A stretch of DNA of 28,026 nucleotides from Erythrobacter sp. (lineage in GTDB: Bacteria > Pseudomonadota > Alphaproteobacteria > Sphingomonadales > Sphingomonadaceae). The translations under genes were made by a program, and so were the position numbers. The notes beneath the pieces were generated by a model, which worked only from the letters and a program-made list of their open reading frames with translations, was not told where the DNA came from and did not search any database. The stretch is taken from assembly GCA_002695185.1 (NCBI GenBank), contig NZOF01000208.1, positions 52,681 to 80,706 on the forward strand, read 5' to 3'. Of this stretch, positions 7,966-16,567 are shown piece after piece; positions within the stretch are counted from its first letter, which is position 1, and every line of letters starts with the position of its first letter.

Positions 7966-8745
7966 ATGGGTTACGACAAAGGGCGGCGCCGGGGACGGGA
8001 CAAGCGGGACAATATCGGCGAAGATTTTGACCCGTTCGGTGGACCTCCCGGCGGTTTCGAACAGGGCGGCGGTTTTGGCGGCGGTGATCGTGGCGGTTAC
8101 GGCGGCGGCGGTTTCGGCGGCGGTGGTGATCGCGGCGGATACGGCGGCGGTAATCGTGGCGGCGGCGGCTTCGGTGGCGGCAACCGCGGTGGCGGCGGCG
8201 GCTTCGGCGGCGGTCCACGCGGCGGGGGCGGTGGTGCTGGCGGTGGCAACCGCATGCCGGCACAGGTCGTTGGTACCGGCAAGGGCACGGTGAAGTTCTT
8301 CAATTCGCAGAAGGGCTTCGGCTTCATCCAGCAGGAAACCGGTGGCGAAGATATTTTCGTTCACATCAGCGCTGTCGAGCGTGCAGGTCTTGAAGGCCTC
8401 GCCGAAGGGCAGGAATTGGAATTCAACTTGGTGGATCGCGGCGGCAAAGTGTCGGCGCAGGACCTTCAGGTTGTCGGTGACGTGATCGAAGTCGAGCAGA
8501 AGGCCGCGGCACCGCGCCGCGAACTGACCGGCGAAAGAGCGAGCGGTACGGTCAAGTTCTTCAATTCGATGAAGGGCTTCGGCTTCCTGACGCGCGACGA
8601 TGGTCAGCCGGACGCATTCGTCCACATCAGCGCCGTGGAACGTTCGGGCCTCTCCACTCTGAATGAAGGAGAGCGCTATGAATTCGACCTCGAGGTCGAC
8701 CGACGCGGCAAATATTCCGCGGTCAATCTGGTTCCTGCCGAATAA
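7966..8745 (+). CDS. Glycine-rich protein with two cold-shock domains
   Basis: This 259-residue predicted RNA/ssDNA-binding protein has three parts. A basic N-terminus (GRRRGRDKR) is followed by a Gly/Arg-rich low-complexity tract at residues 25-96 with repeated GGxRGG units. Cold-shock domain 1 spans about residues 104-170 (KGFGFI 116-121, FVHIS 131-135), and domain 2 about 193-258 (KGFGFL 203-208, FVHIS 218-222). Both RNA-binding motifs are intact in each domain. The ATG at 7966 starts a well-conserved-looking sequence, whereas the frame upstream (from 7825) is not protein-like. The Shine-Dalgarno is weak (AAGG near 7950). The 257-bp upstream gap holds an AATGT-C-ACATT dyad (7774-7784) and could include a long leader like those of csp genes, which I cannot show. 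Ordinary CspA proteins are about 70 residues with one domain. Confidence 0.93.
   Translation: MGYDKGRRRGRDKRDNIGEDFDPFGGPPGGFEQGGGFGGGDRGGYGGGGFGGGGDRGGYGGGNRGGGGFGGGNRGGGGGFGGGPRGGGGGAGGGNRMPAQVVGTGKGTVKFFNSQKGFGFIQQETGGEDIFVHISAVERAGLEGLAEGQELEFNLVDRGGKVSAQDLQVVGDVIEVEQKAAAPRRELTGERASGTVKFFNSMKGFGFLTRDDGQPDAFVHISAVERSGLSTLNEGERYEFDLEVDRRGKYSAVNLVPAE
8038..8253 (+). repeat. Glycine-codon low-complexity tract (GGC/GGT repeats)
   Basis: About 216 bp of near-tandem GGC/GGT codons interrupted by CGC/CGT and TTC/TAC encode the Gly/Arg-rich segment of the double cold-shock protein. Imperfect units such as GGCGGCGGTTTCGGCGGCGG recur several times. Such a tract is prone to slippage, so length differences between strains are expected. 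Confidence 0.9.
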
Positions 8746-8817
8746 GGCAGAGAGCACTCCTTCCGCTGTCGTTTGACCAACGCGGCGTGAAGGAATAGAT
8801 CGCTGGCAAACACGCAG

Positions 8818-8853
8818 ATGGCGGCTCCCGTTCCGGGGCCGCCATTTGTCTTT
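8818..8853 (+). terminator. Intrinsic terminator after the cold-shock gene
   Basis: ATGGCGGCTCC (8818-8828) pairs with GGGGCCGCCAT (8835-8845) through one G-U pair and a 6-nt loop. A T-rich tail (TTTGTCTTT) follows. It ends the cold-shock transcript 25 bases before the argD start, so the arg operon promoter must overlap this area. Confidence 0.8.
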
Positions 8854-8878
8854 GATACTCGTGAGGAGAGTCCTGAGA

Positions 8879-10069
8879 ATGTCGATCAGCCCGCTGATGC
8901 CCGTATATCCCCGCTGCGGCGTACGCCCTGTCGCAGGCGATCACTGCCATCTGATCGACGAAGACGGTACGCGATATCTGGATTTCGCCAGCGGCATTGC
9001 AGTGAATCTGCTCGGCCATAGCCACGAGGGCCTGATCGGAGCCATCCAGAAGCAGGCCGAGACGCTGATGCATGTCTCCAACCTCTACGGCAGCCCCCAG
9101 GGTGAGGCTTTGGCGCAGCGGCTGGTCGACAAGACATTCGCCGACACCGTGTTCTTCACCAATTCGGGCGCGGAAGCCGTCGAAGCGGCCATCAAGACCG
9201 CTCGCGCCTATCACCAGCATGAAGATGGCGACGCCAATCGCACCGAGCTGATCACCTTTACTAACGCTTTCCATGGCCGCACCATGGCAACGATCAGCGC
9301 TTCCAATCAGGAAAAGATGCACAAGGGGTTCATGCCCTTGCTCGCTGGTTTCCAGTATGCGGAATTCGACAATCTCGAAAGCGCCAAGGCGCTTGTGACC
9401 GACAAGACGGCCGGCTTCCTTGTCGAACCGATCCAGGGCGAAGGTGGGATCCGCCCGGCATCCGACGAATTCATTCGCGGCCTGAAGGCCCTGTGCGACG
9501 AACACGATCTGATGCTGGTGTTCGATGAAGTTCAGTGCGGTGTGGCGCGGACCGGAAAGCTTTACGCCTATGAGCATTACGGTGTGGAGCCGGACATCAT
9601 GGCAACTGCCAAGGGCATCGGCGGGGGCTTCCCGCTGGGCGCTTGCATGGCGACGGAAAAAGCTGCTCGGGGCATGGGCTTCGGCACACACGGTTCGACC
9701 TATGGCGGCAATCCGCTTGCCATGGCTGCAGGCACGGCAGTGATGGATGCTGTGGCGAATGACGATTTCCTCGCGGAAGTCACAGAAAAGGGCGAACGCC
9801 TGCGCAGCCGCCTCGAACAGTTCATCGGCAATTATCCCGAATTGTTCGACTTCGTGCGCGGGAAGGGCTTGATGCTGGGTCTGCGGATGAAGGTCGAAAG
9901 CAGGCCCTTCTTCGTTCATCTGCGCGACAATCACCAGCTGCTGACTGTGGCAGCCGGCGACCAGACCTTGCGTGTCCTGCCCCCCCTGGTGGCCGACGAT
10001 GCGGAATTCGACGAATTCTTCGACAAGCTTTCCGCCGGCGCGGCAAGCTACGATCCGCAGGCGAACTGA
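8879..10069 (+). CDS. argD: Acetylornithine aminotransferase
   Basis: This 396-residue class-III PLP aminotransferase catalyses the glutamate-dependent step that makes N-acetylornithine in arginine synthesis. Some homologues also act in lysine synthesis. The conserved segments are in order: [10 protein letters not shown] (residues 38-47), [13 protein letters not shown] (94-106), VEPIQGEGG (182-190), [12 protein letters not shown] (215-226) and [13 protein letters not shown], where Lys245 is the expected PLP Schiff-base lysine. The ATG at 8879 has GAGGAG 10 bases upstream; the open frame begins slightly earlier, inside the terminator region. It is the first gene of an argD-argF-hslO row, and its stop is 2 bases before the argF GTG. 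The arginine role is supported by that linkage. Confidence 0.95.
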   Translation: MSISPLMPVYPRCGVRPVAGDHCHLIDEDGTRYLDFASGIAVNLLGHSHEGLIGAIQKQAETLMHVSNLYGSPQGEALAQRLVDKTFADTVFFTNSGAEAVEAAIKTARAYHQHEDGDANRTELITFTNAFHGRTMATISASNQEKMHKGFMPLLAGFQYAEFDNLESAKALVTDKTAGFLVEPIQGEGGIRPASDEFIRGLKALCDEHDLMLVFDEVQCGVARTGKLYAYEHYGVEPDIMATAKGIGGGFPLGACMATEKAARGMGFGTHGSTYGGNPLAMAAGTAVMDAVANDDFLAEVTEKGERLRSRLEQFIGNYPELFDFVRGKGLMLGLRMKVESRPFFVHLRDNHQLLTVAAGDQTLRVLPPLVADDAEFDEFFDKLSAGAASYDPQAN

Positions 10070-10071
10070 CG

Positions 10072-11028
10072 GTGACCGGTGCTTCCGATCAGGCCCCCGT
10101 GGTGAGAAACTTCCTTGATCTTTCCGATGCTGGGGGGGAAGCGATCGCCGCCATGCTGGCCGATGCGCAGGATCGCAAGGCCGCGCGCATGGGCTGGCCG
10201 AAAGGCAAACCCGATGCCGATGCGCCGCTGGCCGGCCATGTCCTGGGCATGATTTTCGAGAAGAATTCCACCCGGACCCGCGTCAGTTTTGACATCGGAA
10301 TGCGCCAGCTCGGAGGCTCGGCCCTTATTCTCGACTCCGGGACGAGCCAACTGGGTCGGGGTGAAAGCATCGCCGACACGGCGCGCGTGCTGAGCCGGAT
10401 GGTCGATGCTATCATGATACGGACAGACGATCACGCAAAGGCCGAGGAATTGGCGCATTACGCGCATGTTCCGGTGATCAACGGACTGACAGACCGGTCT
10501 CACCCCTGCCAGATCGTGGCCGACCTGCTGACCGTCGTCGAACAGGGCAAGGCGCTGCCTAGTCTGGAACTGGCCTGGCTGGGCGATGGCAACAATGTCC
10601 TTCATTCCATCCTCGAAGCCGCAGGATTGTTCAAGTTCAACGTCCGGGTGGGCGTACCGCGCGGGTACGAGCCGGAAGCCGAGTTCATCGAAATGGCACG
10701 GCAGGGTGGCGCCGAGGTCACGCTTACTCACGATGCCGCGGAGGCTGCGTCCGGAGCAGACATCATCGTGACGGATACCTGGGTTTCGATGGGTCAGGAC
10801 CACGCCCACAACAAGATTGCTGCAATGGCCCCATTCCAGGTCAACACGCAGCTCATGGAATGCGCGAAATCCGACGCTAAATTCCTTCACTGCCTGCCGG
10901 CGCATGTGGGCGACGAAGTTACCACAGATGTTTTCGAGAGCGCCCAGTCGGTGGTATTCGACGAGGCGGAAAACCGCATCCATGCACAGAAGTCTGTACT
11001 TCTCTGGAGCTTCGGCCTGCTGGGTTGA
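10072..11028 (+). CDS. argF: Ornithine carbamoyltransferase
   Basis: This 318-residue cytoplasmic enzyme joins carbamoyl phosphate to ornithine to give citrulline. The diagnostic motifs are present: STRTR (residues 66-70, carbamoyl-phosphate binding), HPCQ (144-147), DTWVSMG (235-241, ornithine binding) and HCLP (273-276, catalytic Cys). The SMG form separates it from aspartate carbamoyltransferase. The start is GTG at 10072, only 2 bases after the argD stop, so translation is probably coupled to argD. The residue order and length are normal for the family. Confidence 0.96.
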   Translation: MTGASDQAPVVRNFLDLSDAGGEAIAAMLADAQDRKAARMGWPKGKPDADAPLAGHVLGMIFEKNSTRTRVSFDIGMRQLGGSALILDSGTSQLGRGESIADTARVLSRMVDAIMIRTDDHAKAEELAHYAHVPVINGLTDRSHPCQIVADLLTVVEQGKALPSLELAWLGDGNNVLHSILEAAGLFKFNVRVGVPRGYEPEAEFIEMARQGGAEVTLTHDAAEAASGADIIVTDTWVSMGQDHAHNKIAAMAPFQVNTQLMECAKSDAKFLHCLPAHVGDEVTTDVFESAQSVVFDEAENRIHAQKSVLLWSFGLLG

Positions 11029-11076
11029 TTTGCGGGGGTCTGTAAATTCGGGATGGCGCACTCCATATGAGCGCCC

Positions 11077-11982
11077 ATGACTTCCACGACACATGCCAAT
11101 GAAGAGACCTTTGCCGGTCGCACTTTGAAATTCACGATCCCATCGCGCGATGCGCGCGGTCGCCTGGTTCGGCTGGACAGTTCGCTCGATGAAATCCTGT
11201 CGGTGCACGATTATCCGGCACCGATTACACACCTGCTCGCTGAAGCGCTGGTGCTCATCACCCTCATGGGTTCGCTGGTGAAGGATGATGGATCACAGGT
11301 TACGATGCAGGCCCAGACAGAGGCCGGCGCGATCAATCTGCTCGTTTGCGATTACAAGGGCGGCGACCTGCGGGGCTATGTCGATTTCGACGAAGATCGT
11401 CTCGCTGCACTCGGCGCCAATCCTTCGCTTTTTGCTTTGTTCGGCAAGGGCTATCTGGCGATCACCTTCGACCTTGCGACGGGCAAGGGCAGATATCAGG
11501 GTATTGTCCCGCTCGAAGGTGAGACGCTGGCTGAAGCATGCGAAAGCTATTTCATGCAATCGGAACAGGTACCTACCCTGATCCGGACGGCAATCCGCTC
11601 AGATGGTGGCAAATGCACGGGTGCGGGAATGCTGTTGCAGCACCTTCCCGATGGCGAAGAGGGGCGCGAGCGTCTCCATGCGCGGCTCGATCACCCGGAA
11701 TGGGAACACGTCGCGATATTGGGCGGCTCGCTGAAGCATGAAGAACTCCTCTCAAGCGACATCTCGCTCGAAGCCATAGTGTGGCGTCTCTTCCATGAAG
11801 AAAGCGAAGTGCTGGTCGAACATGGCGAACAAGCGAGGAAGGGCTGTCGCTGTTCAATCGAACATTATAGAGACGTTCTCTCGAAGTTTCCGGAAGCCGA
11901 CCGTGCGGAGATGCGGGATGATAACGGGATCATTAGCGTGGATTGCGCATTCTGTTCCCGTCAGTTCCCGATCGATGCCTGA
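11077..11982 (+). CDS. hslO: Redox-regulated chaperone Hsp33
   Basis: This 301-residue cytoplasmic holdase is activated by oxidation. The N-terminal domain shows the typical LAEALVLITLMGSLVKDDG and DYKGGDLRGYVDFDE segments. The C-terminal redox switch is complete: Cys257-x-Cys259 and Cys290-x-x-Cys293 would bind zinc when reduced. The gene begins 48 bases after argF and probably belongs to the same transcript. The argD-argF-hslO order recurs in alphaproteobacteria, to my knowledge. No hairpin with a T-run was seen right after its stop. Confidence 0.95.
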   Translation: MTSTTHANEETFAGRTLKFTIPSRDARGRLVRLDSSLDEILSVHDYPAPITHLLAEALVLITLMGSLVKDDGSQVTMQAQTEAGAINLLVCDYKGGDLRGYVDFDEDRLAALGANPSLFALFGKGYLAITFDLATGKGRYQGIVPLEGETLAEACESYFMQSEQVPTLIRTAIRSDGGKCTGAGMLLQHLPDGEEGRERLHARLDHPEWEHVAILGGSLKHEELLSSDISLEAIVWRLFHEESEVLVEHGEQARKGCRCSIEHYRDVLSKFPEADRAEMRDDNGIISVDCAFCSRQFPIDA

Positions 11983-12091
11983 CCGGTCCATTAAACGTAA
12001 AAAGCAATTTCGTCCTGGCGATGTTATGGTGCGGTTCACCGCTCTTGGTATATAAACGCAAGAATGCGCAGTGCTTGGCAGATAGAAAATC

Positions 12092-12502
12092 ATGATGAAA
12101 TCGAAGAAATCACAACGAACAGTCACTGGCCTTTTCGCAATTGGTGCGCTGGCCTTTGGCGCCCCGGTAGTCGCGCAGGCTTCACTAGCCATGCTGGACT
12201 CGGTTGATCGCGGGGGCTGGGAACTTCGTTATCGCGACGGTAGCCCGTCGCGGAGTATTTGTGTCCGCAACGGACGGGAATTCATCCAGCTCCGGCACGC
12301 CGGGGACACCTGCAACCGCTTCGTCGTCGAAGATGGAAAGTCCCAGGTCACGGTCCAGTATACCTGCCGTGGAAACGGCTATGGCCGGACCAACATCCGC
12401 CGTGAGAATTCCGGCTTGGTCCAGATAGACAGCCAGGGCATTGCCGATGGCCGCCCATTCCAGTTTTCTGCAGAGGCGCGCCGGACAGGTTCCTGCCGCT
12501 GA
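12092..12502 (+). CDS. Small secreted protein of unknown function, four cysteines
   Basis: This 136-residue protein has a clear signal peptide: a basic start (MMKSKKSQR), a hydrophobic stretch (GLFAIGALAFG) and likely cleavage after AQA at residue 30. The mature part has a Trp (W43) in a GGWELRYRDG segment and four cysteines (57, 74, 92, 135), spaced as if forming two disulfides in the periplasm. The pattern loosely recalls DUF3617-type periplasmic proteins, but I do not recognise it firmly. An ATG at 12095 is an equally good start. The AT-rich sequence just upstream (TATATAAA near 12050) could hold a promoter. It lies between hslO and queC on the same strand, 38 bases before queC. Confidence 0.75.
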   Translation: MMKSKKSQRTVTGLFAIGALAFGAPVVAQASLAMLDSVDRGGWELRYRDGSPSRSICVRNGREFIQLRHAGDTCNRFVVEDGKSQVTVQYTCRGNGYGRTNIRRENSGLVQIDSQGIADGRPFQFSAEARRTGSCR

Positions 12503-12539
12503 CTTGCCGATCCGGGAGCTGAGGGCTAGCGGAAAACTC

Positions 12540-13235
12540 ATGACCAAGGCGAACTCTGAAGCACCGGGCCCGGCAGTCGTGCTCCTTTCCGGGGGGCTCG
12601 ATTCGATGGTATCCGCCGCTCTTGCGCGCGAACGGGGCCACGCCATTCATGCGCTGACGGTAGACTATGGTCAGCGCCATATCCGCGAATTGCAGTCCGC
12701 GAAGGCGATCGCGGAAAAGCTCGGCGTTGAACGCCATGTCGAACTGCCGCTCGACCTTCGGAAATTCGGTGGATCTGCGCTGACTGCCGATATCGATGTT
12801 CCTAAAACCGGTGTGGACGAAGATGCGATCCCGGTGACTTACGTACCGGCGCGCAATCTCGTTTTCCTTGCGCTGACGACGGCCTTTGCCGAAAGTTCGG
12901 GCTCGCGCGATATCTTCATCGGCGTCAACGCACTCGATTATTCGGGCTATCCGGATTGTCGGCCGGAATTCATTTCCAGCTTCGCGGAAACGGCGCGCCT
13001 TGGCACGAAGCAGGGCGTCGAAGGCGACCCCTTCACGATCCATGCTCCGCTACAATACATGACCAAGGCCGACATAGCCCGTGAATGCGACCGTCTCGGT
13101 CTCGACCCCGCGTGGAGCTGGTCCTGCTACGATCCGACACCTGAGGGGCTTGCCTGCGGCGAATGTGATTCCTGCCGCTTGCGGCAAAAAGGGTTTGAAG
13201 AAGCGGGAGTTATCGATACGACTGTCTACTCATAA
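12540..13235 (+). CDS. queC: 7-cyano-7-deazaguanine synthase
   Basis: This 231-residue ATP-dependent enzyme converts 7-carboxy-7-deazaguanine to preQ0, the precursor of the tRNA base queuosine. The PP-loop SGGLDS (residues 17-22) binds ATP. The DYGQRH, TYVPARNLVFL and GVNALDYSGYPDCR segments are typical of QueC. The zinc site is complete near the C-terminus: Cys196, Cys206, Cys209 and Cys212 (within CGECDSC). I start it at ATG 12540, where the QueC-like sequence begins; the longer open frame overlaps the preceding gene. No queD, queE or queF is adjacent. The MFS gene starts 28 bases downstream on the same strand, so co-transcription is possible. Confidence 0.96.
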   Translation: MTKANSEAPGPAVVLLSGGLDSMVSAALARERGHAIHALTVDYGQRHIRELQSAKAIAEKLGVERHVELPLDLRKFGGSALTADIDVPKTGVDEDAIPVTYVPARNLVFLALTTAFAESSGSRDIFIGVNALDYSGYPDCRPEFISSFAETARLGTKQGVEGDPFTIHAPLQYMTKADIARECDRLGLDPAWSWSCYDPTPEGLACGECDSCRLRQKGFEEAGVIDTTVYS

Positions 13236-13263
13236 GGGCGAAAAGCCCAGGGAGAGTAGAGAA

Positions 13264-14856
13264 TTGAATCACACCACACACGCGGAGACCGTCGAAAATC
13301 CCAAGGATCCTGTGGGGTTGGACAAGGTCCCGGCCTATAGCTGGTACGCCCTGAGCGTTCTCGTCGTTGTTTATGTCCTCAATTTCGTTGACCGCAATAT
13401 CATCTCCATCCTCGCAGAGGATATCAAGGCAGACCTTGGTTTGCGAGATGACCAGATCGGGTTTCTATACGGCACCGCGTTCGGCGTGTTCTACGCGTTG
13501 TTTGGCATCCCCTTGGGTAAGCTGGCGGACAGCTGGCATCGTATCAGGCTGATGACGGCAGGACTGGCGATCTGGTCGGCCTTTACCGCGCTTTCAGGCT
13601 TCGCGCGCAATTTCACAACGCTCAGTGTCGCCCGGATCGGCGTTGGCGTTGGCGAGGCAACAGCCAGTCCCAGCGCCTATTCGCTGATTTCGGACTGGTT
13701 TCCCAAGAAGATGCGGGCGACCGCGCTCGCCATCTATTCCTCTGGCCTGTACATCGGCGGCGGCATCTCGCTCCTCATCGGCGGCGCTATCGTCGAGAAC
13801 TGGAATTCCAGCTTCCCGAACAATCCCCCGCTTGGGCTTGCCGGATGGCAGGCAGCTTTCGTGATCGTTGGTCTGCCCGGCATCCTGCTCGCGCTGCTCG
13901 TCTTCACACTGAAGGAACCGGTACGCGGCCAGAGCGACGGCATCATTACCCCGCCGTCTAAGGATCCCTTCCGTGGATTCTTTCGTGAACTTATCGCTGT
14001 CATTCCGCCCTTCACCCTGATCGGGGCGGCAAGGGCCGGGGTGGGGGGCATCGCCCTGAACCTCGCTGGTGCTCTGGTGATCGGGGCGCTCGCCTATGTG
14101 CTTACTGAAGTGACTGGCAATTCGCAGCAATGGATTGCTGTCGGCATTGGCTATTATGCCATTTTCTCATGGGCATCGACGCTGAAACGGCGTGACGAAC
14201 CGGCCTTTTCGCTGATCTGGGGCACGCCCGCTTTTCTGAGCACGATCCTGGCCTATGGCATGGTCGCCTTCATGTCCTATGCCGCATCCTTCTGGGCTGC
14301 GCCCTATGCGATCCGCATCCTTGAAGAGGCACCGTCCACGGCGGGCTTCTGGATCGGTGGCCCGGGCGCGCTGGGCGGCTTCCTCGGTGTAATCGGTGGC
14401 GGCTGGTTGGCGGACCGCCTGCGTCAGCGCTATGCTACCGGTCGCTTGCTGGTGGTTGGCATCGGGCTCGTTGGTGCAGCACCGTTCCTCTATACCATGT
14501 TCACCACGACAGATCCGACGATCTTCTATGTGGCGGCGTTCCTGCAATCGCTGTTCGGCAGTTCGGCATTAGGGGCAGCTGCAGCCACGTCGCAGGATCT
14601 GGTTTTGCCCCGCATGCGCGGAACGGCGACTGCGACCTTCTTCCTGTCCACGACGCTCGTCGGGCTTGCCTTGGGGCCATATATGGCAGGTCAGGTGTCC
14701 AGCATGACCGGCAGCCTATCTACGGGCGGTCTGAGCCTGCTGATCGCGGTTCCGATCGGGCTGCTATTGCTGTTCATCGCCCACCGCACGGTGCCCGAGG
14801 CCGAGCGTACGCTGCTCGACCGGGCCCGCGCGGCAGGCGAGGATATCGTTTCCTGA
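13264..14856 (+). CDS. Spinster-like MFS transporter
   Basis: This 530-residue inner-membrane transporter resembles the Spinster group of the major facilitator superfamily. Signatures are NFVDRNIISIL (residues 40-50), motif A-like GKLADSWHRIRL (85-96) and GVGEATASPSAYSLISDWFP. A second motif A-like GGWLADRLRQRY occurs in the C-terminal half. Between the two halves is an extra stretch of about 100 residues with two or three additional hydrophobic segments (including PPFTLIG, GALVIGALAYVL and GIGYYAIFSWA), which explains the length above the usual ~430. The start is a TTG at 13264 preceded by AGGGAGAG; the in-frame sequence further upstream overlaps queC. The substrate is unknown; bacterial homologues are proposed for lipids or other amphiphiles. 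Its stop codon abuts that of sodC. Confidence 0.9.
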   Translation: MNHTTHAETVENPKDPVGLDKVPAYSWYALSVLVVVYVLNFVDRNIISILAEDIKADLGLRDDQIGFLYGTAFGVFYALFGIPLGKLADSWHRIRLMTAGLAIWSAFTALSGFARNFTTLSVARIGVGVGEATASPSAYSLISDWFPKKMRATALAIYSSGLYIGGGISLLIGGAIVENWNSSFPNNPPLGLAGWQAAFVIVGLPGILLALLVFTLKEPVRGQSDGIITPPSKDPFRGFFRELIAVIPPFTLIGAARAGVGGIALNLAGALVIGALAYVLTEVTGNSQQWIAVGIGYYAIFSWASTLKRRDEPAFSLIWGTPAFLSTILAYGMVAFMSYAASFWAAPYAIRILEEAPSTAGFWIGGPGALGGFLGVIGGGWLADRLRQRYATGRLLVVGIGLVGAAPFLYTMFTTTDPTIFYVAAFLQSLFGSSALGAAAATSQDLVLPRMRGTATATFFLSTTLVGLALGPYMAGQVSSMTGSLSTGGLSLLIAVPIGLLLLFIAHRTVPEAERTLLDRARAAGEDIVS

Positions 14857-15381
14857 TCAACTCATCTTGAGGACGCCGCAGGCAACGCGAGACCCTGCGT
14901 CACCTGCAGGATCGGTGCGGTAATCGTCAGGTCCAGCATGGATGACGATCGCGGTACCGTCGGCATCGAAGAGGTAGCTGCGATAGGCAGGCGTATCCGG
15001 GCCGATGTCGACCGTAATGCTGGCCGTGCGCGAGGTCCCGACCTCCAGATTGGGCATATCGCCGACGTGCTTGCCTTCGGGATTGAGCGCGCCGTGTTCG
15101 CGATCGAGCGGATTGAGGTGCCCGCCCGCGCTCTTGAAGTCCGGAGCTTCGCAGCGACCGGTCGTATGAAGGTGGAAACCATGCTCGCCCGGTTCCAGGC
15201 CGGTCGCAGTCATGGCAAGCGACAGGGTCGTGCCGTCCGAGTTAAGCTGGGCCATTCCCACCGGTACGCCATTGGCGCGGGTCAGTTGGGCTTCTGCGAT
15301 GGGATCGGTGGAATAGTTGTCCATGGTGGCACAACCGGCGAGTGCGATTGCGGCGATCGGAGCGGCGAGCATCATACGCAT
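14857..15381 (-). CDS. sodC: Cu/Zn superoxide dismutase, lipoprotein form
   Basis: This 174-residue envelope enzyme dismutates superoxide. A lipobox LAGC with Cys17 suggests lipid anchoring in the periplasm. All metal ligands can be placed: His70 and His72 (HGFHLH), His88 (GGHLNP, bridging) and His148 (VIHAG) for copper, with His96, His105 and Asp108 (KHVGDMPN) plus His88 for zinc. Cys77 and Cys168 match the conserved disulfide. The stop codon touches the MFS stop end to end (TGATCA at 14854-14859), leaving no room for a terminator. The gene lies 94 bases downstream of the ompA-like gene on the same strand, with a strong terminator between them. It therefore depends on read-through or on a promoter in a very small space. 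Confidence 0.95.
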   Translation of the reverse strand: MRMMLAAPIAAIALAGCATMDNYSTDPIAEAQLTRANGVPVGMAQLNSDGTTLSLAMTATGLEPGEHGFHLHTTGRCEAPDFKSAGGHLNPLDREHGALNPEGKHVGDMPNLEVGTSRTASITVDIGPDTPAYRSYLFDADGTAIVIHAGPDDYRTDPAGDAGSRVACGVLKMS

Positions 15382-15419
15382 AAATCTTGTCCCTTTGTTC
15401 TAGTCACGCCGTACCAACG

Positions 15420-15449
15420 AAAAAGGGGCCGGATTGCTCCGACCCCTTT
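15420..15449 (-). terminator. Intrinsic terminator of the OmpA-family gene
   Basis: On the minus strand AAAGGGGTCGGA (15449-15438) pairs with TCCGGCCCCTTT (15433-15422) through one G-U pair and a 4-nt loop. The second arm runs into a string of five T. It lies 26 bases after the ompA stop and 38 bases before the sodC start. It probably ends the abundant ompA mRNA. Confidence 0.88.
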
Positions 15450-15475
15450 CCGATGTTTCAACTCCGAAGAGTGAA

Positions 15476-16567
15476 TTACATGCCCGAACCCGGACCGTAG
15501 GTAACTTCCACACGGCGGTTCTGGAGTTCGCGGACGCCGTCGGCGGTCGGAACGCGAAGCTGCGTTTCACCGAATGCTTCGCTCGAGATGCGGCCACCCG
15601 GTACACCACGTGAGGTGAGGTAGTCGCGGACCGACGAGTTACGACGCTCGGCGAGGCCGATGTTGTACTGTGCCGAACCCGAGGTGTCGGTGTGACCGGC
15701 GAGCATGACCGAAGCCATACCGCAGTTGGCGTAAGCCGAAACCGCGTTGTCGAGGATCGTCGCTGCTTCAGGCGTGATGTCCGACTTGTCCCAGTTGAAG
15801 AAGACAATGTACGGGCCCTGCTGGCAGACCGGAGCCGGCGGCGGCGGCGGCGGGGGAGGCGGCGGCGGCGGCGGCGGCGGTGGGGGCGGCGGCGGCGGTA
15901 CTACCGCAGCAGGCGCACCGAAGTTGTAGCTCAGCGTACCCATCAGCGAGTGGCTGCGGAAACGACCGTCGCGTTCTACACCGGTGTTGTCGACGAGCGA
16001 AACGTCTTCGGCGTTGAAGAAACGATAGAGCAGGCCGACGTCGACATTGTCGTTGAGCGGCGCACGAATGCCGGCAAGAATCTGCCAAGCGAAATCGGTC
16101 GACGAATCGTCGATGACCGGATCAGCCGCGCCAGGTACTGCGATCTGGCCTTCGAGGCTGGTGCGAGCAACACCGGCACCACCGCCGACATAGCCTTGCA
16201 GGCCGTCATCGGGACCGAAGTCGAACATGCCGTTGAGCATGAATGCGAGCGAGTTGGTCGAACCGTTGGTCGGGAAAGTACCGATACCGTCGACATTGAC
16301 TTCATCGTGATCAGCATCGCGATAGCTGACTTCGGTTTCCAGACGGAATGCGCCGAAATCGTAACCGACGTAGCCGCCGCCATCGAAGCCGTATTCATAA
16401 TCGATGTCGAGCGCAGGCGCCGTACCATCGTTGCTGTCAGACAGGGTCATGTCTTCGGCAAGCATCGGGCCGAATTCACCGCCGATGTACCAAGAATTAT
16501 CCCTTGCGAGGGCTGGCGATGCAAGGGCCGTAGAGGCCATCGCCATTCCTATGACTAATTTCCGCAT
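15476..16567 (-). CDS. OmpA family outer-membrane protein with proline-rich linker
   Basis: This 363-residue protein joins an eight-stranded beta-barrel to a peptidoglycan-binding OmpA domain. A signal peptide is likely cleaved after Ala21 (SPALA). Residues ~22-215 form the barrel, with alternating strands such as YVGYDFGAFRLETEVSYRD. Residues 224-244 are 21 consecutive prolines. The OmpA domain (about 250-355) has the GHTDTSGSAQYNIGLAERR segment, whose Asp and Arg should bind diaminopimelate, and ends with ELQNRRVEVTY. AGGGG lies just before the ATG at 16567. The 200-bp gap upstream may hold a promoter and leader, but I see no convincing boxes. The gene has its own terminator, so it is probably monocistronic. 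Confidence 0.94.
   Translation of the reverse strand: MRKLVIGMAMASTALASPALARDNSWYIGGEFGPMLAEDMTLSDSNDGTAPALDIDYEYGFDGGGYVGYDFGAFRLETEVSYRDADHDEVNVDGIGTFPTNGSTNSLAFMLNGMFDFGPDDGLQGYVGGGAGVARTSLEGQIAVPGAADPVIDDSSTDFAWQILAGIRAPLNDNVDVGLLYRFFNAEDVSLVDNTGVERDGRFRSHSLMGTLSYNFGAPAAVVPPPPPPPPPPPPPPPPPPPPPAPVCQQGPYIVFFNWDKSDITPEAATILDNAVSAYANCGMASVMLAGHTDTSGSAQYNIGLAERRNSSVRDYLTSRGVPGGRISSEAFGETQLRVPTADGVRELQNRRVEVTYGPGSGM
15836..15898 (-). repeat. Tract of 21 consecutive proline codons
   Basis: Sixty-three bases are read on the minus strand as CCN codons, mostly CCG with single CCC, CCA and CCT interruptions. They encode the uninterrupted 21-proline linker of the OmpA-family protein. Such a run needs elongation factor P for efficient translation (established for polyproline). 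The repeat is a likely slippage hotspot. Confidence 0.95.

Noticed and set aside
8038..8253. CRISPR-like or tandem repeat array
   Set aside because: The repetition is of GGN codons within an intact gene; there are no spacers or fixed-length direct repeats.
8723..9934. A 403-codon open frame on the minus strand opposite argD
   Set aside because: It is a shadow of the argD reading frame: no family features, His/Gln-rich composition, and argD on the plus strand is unambiguous.
10048..11232. A 394-codon open frame on the minus strand opposite argF and hslO
   Set aside because: It spans two real plus-strand genes and shows no recognisable domain; typical high-GC antisense frame.
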